Positions 34,901 through 44,469 of a DNA stretch of 64,000 nt are shown piece after piece; positions within the stretch are counted from its first letter, which is position 1; each line of letters starts with the position of its first letter. Origin of the DNA: Rhynchosporium graminicola (Eukaryota > Ascomycota > Leotiomycetes > Helotiales > Ploettnerulaceae); the NCBI GenBank assembly GCA_900074885.1, contig FJUW01000011.1:1-64000 (forward strand), written 5' to 3'. The notes under the pieces are model-generated. The model was not told the DNA's origin. It did no database searches and saw only the letters and a list, made by a program, of their open reading frames with translations. The position numbers were made by a program, and so were the translations under genes.

Positions 34901-37180
34901 GAAATACTAGTAGTAATCTTCTACTTGAAATTCTAAGCTCCTAAACTAAAAGTATATAGTCCTTTTATAATTTAGTTAGATCATAAGAACTTTAAGTATT
35001 TTATAACTAAATAATAACTATTAGAATATTAGATACGCTAGTATAAGATTTTAGTATCCTTCTATTTTACTTTAGTATATCGCTTAGGGTCTAAAGCTAT
35101 TATATTAGATACCTTATTATATAAGAAGTAGGATATATTAAGAGAAAGCGATATAAATTCGAAGTTCTATAAGTTTCTAGACTCGGAATAAGTAGTAAAC
35201 TAGCTACTTTTAGAGAAAGAAGAGAAAGTAAGAGTAATAACTATATCTACTTAGCTATTAGCTAGACTATATAACTAAGGCTCTGCCTCAGAACTATTAG
35301 TATCTAAAAGTCTAAGTATAAGGTTTAGAAAGTTTCTGGACCTAAAGCGCGTAGTAAACTAGCTGCCTTTAGAAAAAGAAGAGGAAATAAGAATAATAAT
35401 TATATCTACTTAGCTAGCGATTACACTATCTAGCTAAGTCCCTGCTATAGACTCGGCGGTATCTAGAAGCCTTTTCTAAGATAAAGTACTAAATAACTCA
35501 TAAGATATTATAATATAAGGGGATACGATATATTAAATTATACTCCGCTTATTATAAGATAGAGCCCGATTATTCCTAAGCGAAATTAAGATTAAAATCT
35601 AAGTAAGCGACTTTAGTATTAATACGAAAGATCGCTTATATTACTAAGCAAAGCTATAGGTACTAGGCGCCTTAGTTATACTAGAGTCCGACTATAAAGC
35701 GATAAACTCCGAAACTCTCGGAAAAGATACTCTTAGAATAAGACTTATTTAGTCTGTTTATAATTCACTAGTCTATATTTATCTAGGCCGGGACTTTATT
35801 ATATTAATACTAGAACGCTCCTTTTACTAGCTATTATAATCGAAATATATAAAGTAATTCCTAAGGAATTATAACTATTATAAGAGGAATAAAATATAGA
35901 GGGAATATAAGTAAGGGCTCTTAAAACTATTTCTAGTACTTAACTAATTCTTCTAGGAGATCTCTATAGACTTTATAATTAACTTACTAAACTCCTAAGG
36001 TAACTATTACTTCTGAGTAATTAAAGACTAGTTAAGTAAATAAGTAGTTATCGAAGCGATACTTAGTATAAAAGGAGAAGAGTGCGCTAAAAGGTTTATA
36101 GAATACTAAGTAAGAAACTATAGGATATTATAAGTAATTATAAGCGATAGAGATATAAACTAGATAAATATATTCTAAAAGACCTTTTATCGCTTAACTA
36201 GCGTATAATAGAGACTTAGCTTCGGATACTATTTATAAACTAATAGAGGACTAGAAAAGCTACATTAGGATATCTAAGCTTATTTACGAAACTTTATTAA
36301 CTAGGAATAATCCGATTAGAAGAAGTAGCTTCTTATTACTTAATTAGTATTAAATAGATATTATTACGTAGGCCTCGAGATAAGCTTATTCTTTATTATA
36401 TATAAGTACGAAATACTATTACTTATCCTATTAGAAGCGGAACCCGAATCTAACTCTTAGCTATTATTAAGCGAATAAGCGATAGTTTTCGTAGAGAAAA
36501 TAAAGAAGATTACTAATATATACTAATCGAATATAATAGAGTCCGCTTAGAAATAAGAGGATAGCGCTAATAAGATAAGGACCTTAGCTCTAGTCTACTG
36601 AAAAGGAGATAAGATATAGTTAGACTTATATAACTATTATATAAACTAACTAAAAAAGAGCTTTAATACGAAGTACGCTAAATACGTAATAGATGAAGTA
36701 TTATCGCTAGTATCTATTTATTTATTTATTAGAGGTCCTTAGTATTATTTACTTAGTGTTTTATATAGACTTATTACGATTAGTGAGCTATAATCTATTA
36801 CTTAAATAAGAAACTAATAATAATTAACCGGAACCCGAGCTATTTGAAATCTATAAGGAATAATAAGTAAAAGAAATCCTTTATACTAAGAATAAGTCGA
36901 GAAGAAAAGGGAAAAACAGAGAGGTACTAGTAAAATAAGTAAGTTACTACGAACTTATATAGGAACTTATTGAAAATTTATTAGATATTACTACTATAGA
37001 TAAGTTCGAAAGTAAGTATAGAGATATTAAATACTACGATAGACCTAGATAAGTATAAGAGAAAAAGAAGAATAAGAGAGGATCTGATTAGTTTTAAGCG
37101 AGCTATAAGTATTAATAAATAGAGTTCAGATTTCTTTTATGTTATTTTGATAATTCTAAAAAGTAATATAACCCGACGAA
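32000..37180 (+). pseudogene. D gag-pol, chromovirus type, RIP-inactivated
   Basis: Gag should occupy about 32000-33200. The RT region (about 33740-34550) shows FSKREAEKL, NYRALNAITK, and the core YINNIIIYSNS at 34322, where Y-I-D-D is expected, followed by KVKYLGFII. RNase H follows at about 34700-35150. Integrase at about 35960-36270 shows DFI, VIKD, ISDRD and a Q-T-N-R-G-x-E block, matching the family D-D-E region. A chromodomain-like end near 36837-37000 reads VKEILYTKNKSRRKGK and then EVLVK. RT and chromodomain are in different frames, so small indels exist besides RIP stops. There is no room for an antisense frame before the polypurine tract. Confidence 0.78.
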
Positions 37181-37207
37181 TTTCCCTAGGACTTCGATCT
37201 AGGGCGC

Positions 37208-37234
37208 GGAGCGAGGAAGAGGGAGGGGGAATAA
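37208..37234 (+). other. Polypurine tract of D
   Basis: A run of G and A (GCGGAGCGAGGAAGAGGGAG and on) ends directly at the right LTR start TATAAGG. It fixes the plus orientation of D. Confidence 0.75.
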
Positions 37235-37402
37235 TATAAGGGGCGAGCCCTAGGATTAAGTACCGGCGTCGCTAGTGCTTACTAAGCCTGGCGGTACCTG
37301 CATATTTTCCTTCGGAGCTAGACTAGAACCTGACTCTCTCCTGTATCGAACTTCTTAAATACTACACTTGAACATCTGCGTACGCGTTACTCTCCCGTGA
37401 TA
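37235..37402 (+). repeat. D 3' LTR, 168 bp
   Basis: Same length and ends as the 5' LTR (TATAAGGGGCGAG to CCCGTGATA). It keeps more CA/TG in its right half than the left copy, which shows that RIP hit the two LTRs to different degrees. Confidence 0.88.
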
Positions 37403-37464
37403 CTAATCCTTCTTTAGGAGCTATTTCGTTCTTTTTAATAATACTTTAAGTAAGATACTTAAAG

Positions 37465-37957
37465 TATAACGTTCCTAGTTCTAACTAGTACGCGGTATAT
37501 AGGCTCGTTAGTTAGTATTAGCTATAAAGTAAAGTAAATAAGAAGTTCAGTTCTTAATTAGAATTAAGACGTTATAAGCAGGTATTAATTACTATATGAA
37601 TTTAAGTATAAAGCTCCTATCTAATAGCAGAAGTACTAGTCTTATATAGAACTTTCGTTCTCTTATACTAGCTATATAAGATATCTTGCAGAGCGTGCAA
37701 GCCCGTAAGACCGTCTAGTAGTCTAGCATATCACGTGATCCTAGATCACCTATAGCTATAATACTATTATTACTATAATATAAGTAGGTATATAATACTA
37801 CTCGCTATTTGTACTATAACCGTATTAGTGCCTTCCTTTTAATAGTACTAACTCTCTATTAGTACTAAAACCTATCTGGTACTTACTACTAGATGATACT
37901 ATCAGTATTCTGATGCTAGGACGGTTTTGATGCCAAGAACTATACTGGTTCGTGATA
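37465..37957 (-). repeat. B1 right (5') LTR, 493 bp
   Basis: Starts TATAACGTTCC and ends GGTTCGTGATA. It carries an insertion of about 36 bp relative to the B2 LTRs (around 37750-37830) and lacks the deletion of its left partner. It therefore probably derives from another insertion event. Confidence 0.85.
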
Positions 37958-40669
37958 TACTTTTCTTAATAATTTTGAAGTAGAAAGAGGTTCGGATTCC
38001 TTAGAGGTAAATAGGAATAAGTTAAATAGTAAAGATAATATATTAATATATTATATTACTACTATATAAGGTAGTTAGTATCAGTCTAACTAGTTTTTAG
38101 CTGAGTTCCGCGCGTCGGCATCGATTTAGTAAGATCGATTGATATTAGGTTTATAAGATAATAGAGTTATAATTATCTTCTTATTATATTAGAGGGTAGC
38201 TAGATAGCCTTCTAGCTATAGTAGCTTATAGTAAAGCGTATCGAGTTTAACTTAAAATCGTTATACTTATTTAATACTAATAATTATATCTTATTATTCT
38301 AAATCGAGAAGAATAAAAGAGTAGTTATAAATACGCTTACTATTAATAGAAAAGTATAAATATATAAAATAGGTAATATAGGTTCTAATAGACTATTAGA
38401 GACTATATATTAGAATAGAATAAGGCAATAGCTCGATTTTAATACTAAGGGCCTCTAATAGTCGTTCGGTAAGAGTATAATTAATAAATAGGTATCCGTT
38501 CGCTTCGATATCGATTAAGCTATTTATAGAGACTTCTAGCTTATTTATACTAATTATAGTTAGGTATATGAATTACTTATCTCTTATTAAGGAGTTAAAG
38601 TTAAGATTAGAGAGATTATACTTATATAGACTTAGGAAGGAGTTTTTACTTAGGCTTTATTATTTCCCTCTTATATCGATTTAGATTCGGAAGATATATC
38701 TTCTCCTGCTTCTTCGGTCGCTTCTTCCTCTTCCGGAAATTCGTCGATTAATCATACCTTAGGCAGGTTAGGGTAATCTAACTTAATATAGCTAAGCTAT
38801 CTATAATTATAATACCTAAGGGTATCTCTATTCGAGGTGGAAAAGCGTTTTAGCGCGGAGGGAGTACTAGCTTATACCGGGGTAGAGGTTCGTACGTATA
38901 GTGCGAGAGTAGTATATCGAGGGGCTAAGCTTAGGGACTAGTAAGAAGTAGAACTAGAAGAGGTTATAGTAGTAATAGTAAGCTTATAGTACTATATTTA
39001 AGTAATAGTTTTCTCGGGATAAGTATATTCCGAGTTATAGCGACGCTCGGTATCAAAAGAAAGTAGTAATCTGACTATAGAAGCGTAATCCTTATTCTAT
39101 ATTAGTTTAATAATAAGAGTTAAAGCATATAAGGATAATATAATCTTGTCTTATATATGAAAGAATTACTTCTTCTTTTTAACTTTACTTTAGATAGTAG
39201 CGCTTTGAAATCGATTACGAAACTCGATAAAAGTCTCGCGAGTATAGCTAGGTTATTATATTTCTAGATAATAAAAAGTATTATAATAGTTATCTTCTTC
39301 TAAACTAGTAAGAAAGTTCTTCTCTAATAAGGAGATTATTTTATTATTAGTCTTAAATTTATTAGTAAGATACTAGGGCGTAAGATACTCCTTAGCTAAT
39401 CTAGTAACTAGTCCCTATACGAGAATACACTAGGAGAGGTCCGTAGAGTAATAGTTAGTATTTATAGCTAACCGGTCTCGTATCGATACTTTTTACTAGA
39501 AGAAAGTAAGATCTAATCTATTATCTAATAATAAGATCTTCTTAGTAAGATAAGATTTCTTAGGGCGTAATTCTACTGATTTAGTACCGGGAGAGAGCGA
39601 TAGTTTATTAGGAATAGTATTCTCTCTCTTAGTAGTACGTATTAGAATAGAGTTTATTAGCTTATTAAACTCCGGAATACGCGGAGATTATAATAATAGC
39701 TCTAGTAGAAGAGTCGAAGATAAGCGAGAGACTCCTGCGAGGAACTTATCTTATATAGAGATTAGTCTATCTATAGTATCTTCTAGAGAGTTATTCTTTT
39801 CCTCTTAGTTTACTAATTATTATAAGAGGGAATAGATCAGATTCGAGTTATCTATAGAAGTAAGAGTACTTAGCGATTATATTTTTAATAAGTTTCGCTT
39901 ATATTTTCCTTTCCCTCTTAGTCGATACTTCCTTAATAAAGTATTAATATCCTCTAGTATAAGAGATATTTAAAATAAAAGAGAATATAATAGATTAGGT
40001 TCGGAAGTAGAATAGAGAGGATAGCGTCGAGTTCCTTTAGAACTAGAGAGGTCTTTAGTTTATTAGTTAAGAGCTATAATAGTAGCTTAAAAAGAGGTAT
40101 ATTAGGGCTATTTCGGCAGTGATACGTAAAGGTTAAAGTTCCGGGGTATTTATTATATTTTCTTTAAAATCTATCTATAATTCCTTTATACTAAAGAAGT
40201 TATTAAAAGAGTAATAGCGAAAACTTCCTCTATTATACTATTTACGATAAGCTAAACTAAATCCTTATTTATAGCTATCTGAGAGATCTCTAGAATCTCG
40301 GCTATATACGAGTAATTATCGAAGAACTAACTTAATAAGTAAGATATTATATTAAGCTATCTCCGGCTATCTCGATCTTCTTATTTAATATAATAATATA
40401 AGACTTAAAGTAATATATAAGTAGGGATAAAATAAGTAGGGAAGCTAGAAGCGATCTTATATAGTCTACTACTAAGGAAATAAGAAGATAAGGAAGGAAA
40501 AGAAGAGATATAGAGTACGAGGCATCTTATATGTATACATTAATACTAGTCCGATACTAGTCCGATACTATACCGAGTCGGATACTAGTTATACCGGGAT
40601 ACCTGTAATACCTGTGACCCCGGTACCTATCCTTCTCCTCATATGACATTCAGGTAAGCTGTCGTCATA
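37958..40669 (-). mobile_element. A0, third piece with right (5') LTR
   Basis: Alignment to A2 restarts at about 16805 and runs through the gag side into the right LTR (40389-40669). The LTR is 281 bp rather than 268 because of a small internal duplication (TCCGATACTAG repeated near 40555-40575). The A0 left LTR is missing, so no target duplication can be checked. The end is CTGTCGTCATA. Confidence 0.82.
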
Positions 40670-41397
40670 ATATATAAGATTCTAAATTTTTTTTTTTTAG
40701 ACTTTAGATATAGATCTTAATTTATTATAGAAATCCAGTAAGTTAGTTAAAGATGAACTTATTCTTATATCAATATCCTAGTCTTAAGGTAAGTATATTC
40801 TTAGATTCCTTTGATAATATGACTTTTTTTAATAATCTCTTTATTTACTTTAATTTATATAACTTTAAAAGAAGGTACTAGCGTATATTTCTGATATCTC
40901 GCTAGTTTAAAAATAGATAAGTTCAGATACTTATGATAATGATTACTCTAGTTATCGCTATAGTAATAAGCGTACTTTATTTGTTATAGGATAAAGCAAA
41001 GGTAGGATTTCGCTCTTTGATATACTCGCTCACTAATAGAAATAGCTATTAGAAAGGCGCTTGATAGCGTAAGTAAGAAAGAAGATAATCCTTACTAAGC
41101 TTAATCAGAAACTTATCTTATTAAGTAAGATTATCTACTTTTTAAGGTAAATACTCCTAATCTAGATCCGATCTTATAATAGGACTAGTCTCTCTAGAGT
41201 TTCTTATCTTTTTTTAAGAATATAGCTAAACCTTCCGCTTATGCTATAGCATCTAGCTTAGCTGAAAACGATAGAAAGTATACCAGGTCATAAGGCGAAA
41301 AGTATACTAAAAAGCGTATTAAAAGGTATTATACTAAGTAGTAAAGTTATATTTAAGTTACCTCAAACAAAATTCAAACGACTATTATTAATTATGG
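40670..41397. other. Degraded AT-rich spacer, origin unknown
   Basis: No match to the other families in the window was seen. It contains a 12-T run (40687-40698). A plus-strand frame near 41190-41350 has few stops (FKNIAKPSAYAIASSLAE, then a Lys/Arg/Tyr-rich part with TAA and TAG). It looks like a RIP-damaged coding remnant, but I do not recognise it. CA/TG dinucleotides reappear gradually toward 41400. Confidence 0.4.
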
Positions 41398-42096
41398 TGG
41401 TTGATTTATAATGATTTAGCGCGCCCATAGGGTTACTTAGCTAGGTATTATCCTACTTACGCGCGGTATCTTTCAATGAATAGTGCAAATAGCCATATGT
41501 AGCAGTTATGGATTAATAGTATCTTACTCTGCGACGCGTATACTATAGAGGTATATTTTATGAAGCAGCATAAAAGCATGTCGGCCGAGACATGCAGAAT
41601 ACAAGCAGCCTTTCGAGAAAGTCGAGGCATGGAAAACACTGGGCCCTGATGCGCCTTGAGTAATAGTTTAGGTTCACTAAACCTCACGCTGCTAAGCGGG
41701 GCCACCTTCATTCACATTTAAGGGGGTGGACACAGATTACTGGCGCCTGTCCGTTGCATTACGGTTGCTTAGGAAGTTGATTCCAGGCCCCTAATCTGTT
41801 ATATTCTATTGGCTGTCATCCTAGAAAACTCCAAAACTGCCTTTAAAACTCTCAGAATAAATGAACAACCAATCAATGAGCAAGAATTCGATAGTTTACA
41901 CCAGACATGCGTACAGTAATCTACTAGTTTGTCCATCCCCGTTTGCATGGACATGCCTGTGAGCGGCTTTTTGCTTCATTGCCAGCTGTACTTGATGCCT
42001 GAAATACTTAATAGTACTTGATAACCATCTGATACACGTCTCAATTAACGACCTCCAAGCCCATCCATTAACGCAAAATCCTCACCAGATGTCAAT
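41398..42096. other. Upstream region of the acyltransferase gene
   Basis: Normal base composition, with CA, TG and CG all present, in contrast to the flanks. I see no convincing gene; a minus-strand open stretch at 41457-41711 has no recognisable features. This region presumably holds the promoter of the gene starting at 42097. Confidence 0.5.
41869..41873 (+). promoter_or_regulatory. CCAAT box candidate
   Basis: CCAAT lies 224 bp before the ATG of the acyltransferase gene, and an inverted one (ATTGG) lies near 41806. Fungal promoters often bind the Hap/CBC complex at such sites. The motif is short, so this is a suggestion only. Confidence 0.25.
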
Positions 42097-43416
42097 ATGG
42101 CACAAAGAGTCATGTCTTCGCTCTTGTCATGGCTATTCCCAACTTGGATCCAGCAACCTGCAAAGATACCGACAGACACGGTTGTAAAACTTTCAGCTAT
42201 TGAGAATTCATGGTTGATGCGTAGTATGAACACGAATTGGTCACTCCGCTTCAATGAAGTCCTCGATACAGTCAGGCTTCAACAAGCTCTAGAGAAGTTG
42301 ATCACTACCGGGCCGAATTGGAGAAAGCTGGGTGGAAGATTTCGGCTGGATGTGAGTTGTGAAAAGACAGGTTACAGGCATGAGATCTAAACGGCTGACA
42401 TCAACTAGGAAAATGGCCACCTTGAGCTACATATTCCAGCGGGATTCACATCTTCGCGTCCTCCCGTTCAATTTACTTCTGAGGAACACAACATGTCCAT
42501 CAACCAGAATGTCTTGAATGAGATCCTACCCTCAAATTGGGAGAGACCATGTATTATTGACTTTCCGGAAAGGTTTGATGATATCCTCGCCGGTCCAAAT
42601 GCGCCTGTGTGCTTCAAAGACTGGATCTATACGGATCGACCTGTGCTAGCAGTGCACGTCATAAATTTCCAAGATGCGACTTTCATCACTCTCACATATT
42701 CGCACAGTTTGATTGATGGTGTGGGTAAGCTGGAAATAATGCTGAATTGGTGTAAAGTGCTAGCGGGTCGTATGGAAGATGTTACACCTATGGCCGCTTT
42801 TGACGATGATCCGTTCCGAACGATTGTTGAAAGCTCAAACAAGCATTCAGCCGAGGCTTATTTGCATGAGGGGAAGCGGCTCATGGGATGGCAGAAATAC
42901 TATTGGCTTCTTAGGATGATTGGCTATTTGTTTCGATTCCGTAACCGGAGGCAGCGAAATTTGGTCATTCCATCTTCAACCGTGATGAAGATCCGAGAAG
43001 AGGCGGAACGGACACATTCGGACGATTATCTGAGCGACAACCAACTTATTACAGCTTGGTTGGTTAGGATGGCATGCTCGCCGCTGCTGAATACGAACCG
43101 TCCTATCGGCATCTCATCAGCTGTGGACTTGCGTGGATTTCAACTGGGAGAAATACAGCCTAAAACTGTTTATCTGCAAAACTTACTTACCTTCACATGG
43201 ACCAACATCGACGCAAATCTTCTCTTCCACCAGCCCCTAGGGGTTGTGGCCTCCCAGATGAGGAGCAGTCTAAAGGAGCAACTCAGTATAGAGCAGGTTG
43301 AGGCCGGTGCACGCTTAACATACAATGCGATGGCTAGAAGGGGTACCATAGATCTGTATACAGACAAAAATAGTTTGGTTGTAACCGTGAGCAGCTTGGC
43401 AAAAGCCAAATACTGA
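42097..43416 (+). CDS. BAHD-like (transferase family) acyltransferase, cut by a premature TGA
   Basis: Two exons, 42097-42351 and 42409-43416. The family transfers acyl groups from CoA thioesters to hydroxyl or amino groups, usually in fungal secondary metabolism, and is probably cytosolic. The catalytic HxxxD motif is present as HSLIDG at 42703-42717 (His near residue 184, Asp near 188). The N-terminus (PTDTVVKLSAIEN, then LRFNEVLDTVRLQQALEKL) and LGGRF fit the fungal branch. The ATG has A at -3 and G at +4. The frame meets TGA at 43414, where Trp is expected (KAKY-stop-EVLDFG), and continues open for 71 codons to TAG. The truncated product has about 420 residues; with the tail it would be near 492, the usual family length. 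The substrate is unknown. No other biosynthetic gene is nearby. Confidence 0.75.
42352..42408 (+). other. Intron, 57 bp, phase 0
   Basis: Donor GTGAGT at 42352, a branch-like CTGAC near 42395, acceptor CAACTAG ending 42408. Removing it joins codon GAT to GAA and keeps the frame from the first ATG into the HxxxD exon. Size and signals are typical for filamentous ascomycetes. Confidence 0.82.
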
Positions 43417-43632
43417 GAGGTGCTGGATTTCGGACCAGCTGTTATTGGAGGAGGGGAAAAGGGTCAGAGGAGTGCTAAGCCGGCATGGCAAAGTAGCACA
43501 GCGCGCAGCGGCATTAAAAGGCCCAACATGATTGTACTTCAAGGGAAGGATCTAATGGGCAATTGGTTCGCTCAAATGATGCTTTCGGATCGTATCTGGA
43601 ACACAATATCAATAGAGCTAGGGAAATGGTAG
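43417..43632 (+). pseudogene. C-terminal part of the acyltransferase behind the TGA
   Basis: This continues in the same frame after the TGA to TAG at 43630-43632. It contains LDFGPA, the counterpart of the conserved DFGWG structural motif, and a tail (IVLQGKDLMGNW, then IWNTISIEL) of the kind that closes this family. The tail is therefore real family sequence. Loss of the DFG segment usually abolishes folding or activity in BAHD enzymes, so the gene is either a recent pseudogene, needs stop readthrough, or the TGA is a sequence error. Confidence 0.72.
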
Positions 43633-43959
43633 CAGCGTAATAAGAGTGCCAGTGGTAGCCTTAAGGAGGAATCTACCACTTAGCATTATTTTCCAACTTT
43701 CACAATCCAGATATCTTTCTGCGTAGTGGAAGGGAGTATTTAAGTCGGAAAATGGCAACTACTGCTACTACAAAACTTTACCTGGAATGACAAAATGCGC
43801 CTCACCATCCGACTAAGAGATGAAATTTGAACAAGAGGCGACGAAACAGATCAGGACAGAGACAAAATAGCAGAAAGCAAGTCCTCTCATCCGAATAATT
43901 AATATACCTACCAGAAAAGGAGCTGAATCAGAACCTCTTAAGAAGCGTAGTTATCTTTC
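43633..43959. other. Downstream spacer of the acyltransferase gene
   Basis: Normal composition without RIP bias up to about 43950. No open frame or RNA gene was seen. It should include the transcript end of the upstream gene; no clear signal can be named. Confidence 0.45.
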
Positions 43960-44469
43960 TTAGAAGGTTTGGAAACCTTAAGAGTAATCTACAGAAGAGA
44001 GAGGTCTGTGCGCTACTAGCTAGGTATAAATCCAGTGATATCATAAGTCTACTACTACCAAGTCTCGCCCCCCCGAGACCTCTCTCTCCTGAGTTCTAAT
44101 ACGCTATAGAACACCTGTAAATATACATCTCGAAAGCCACGTACTCCTAAAACTCTCTTTAGATAACTCCCCTTCGAGATAGAGAATATCCCTATCTTAT
44201 ATCAGGACCTTATACCTATATATCTTAACTTTATAATTAATAACTCCTGAACTTCTATATATATTATGAAACTCCCTACTCCTACTATTATACCCTTAGT
44301 ATAGAATCTCTAGCTATAACCTCTATTTTTCGACTTGTTCTGAGCTCTACTAGCAGAGAATATTTACTCTTCTTAGCTCTAAGGTTTTAATATAATAATA
44401 GTCTTTTCTCTTATCCATTTATAAGGTATAAGTTTCGCAGATAAAAGGGCTTTATTTAATCGATATAGA

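Larger units (their letters stand above)
31737..37402 (+). mobile_element. D, complete Ty3/gypsy chromovirus (5666 bp)
   Basis: This plus-strand element is bounded by 168-bp LTRs and a 5-bp target duplication CTAAT (31732-31736 and 37403-37407). The empty target is visible in B2 at 63426-63430. A purine tract precedes the right LTR. It is opposite in orientation to its host B1. Internal order is gag, protease, RT, RNase H, integrase, chromodomain. It is the youngest event in this part of the stack. Confidence 0.9.
25681..37957 (-). mobile_element. B1, chimeric family B Ty3/gypsy element with D inside
   Basis: This minus-strand gypsy element aligns with B2 over its internal part (26700-31736 and 37403-37464). 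Its two LTRs differ in length: 366 bp on the left (25681-26046) and 493 bp on the right (37465-37957). Its flanks also differ: GTAAA from element C on the left and TACTT from A0 on the right. A simple insertion would give equal LTRs and equal flanks. It was later entered by element D. Without D the length is about 6.6 kb, close to B2 without A4 (about 6.5 kb). Confidence 0.82.

Noticed and set aside
41457..41711. Minus-strand 84-codon frame upstream of the acyltransferase
   Set aside because: No domain, no supporting context, and within the range expected by chance in normal-composition DNA.
42045..42254. Minus-strand frame over the acyltransferase start
   Set aside because: It overlaps exon 1, whose family resemblance is clear.
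42627..42842. Minus-strand frames over exon 2 (also 43170-43409 and 43315-43542)
   Set aside because: They are antisense to the HxxxD and C-terminal coding parts; no independent support.
43387..43438. Intron that would remove the premature TGA
   Set aside because: GTGAGC and a CCAG exist, but the 52-bp removal shifts the frame and deletes the DFG segment, giving a non-family tail.
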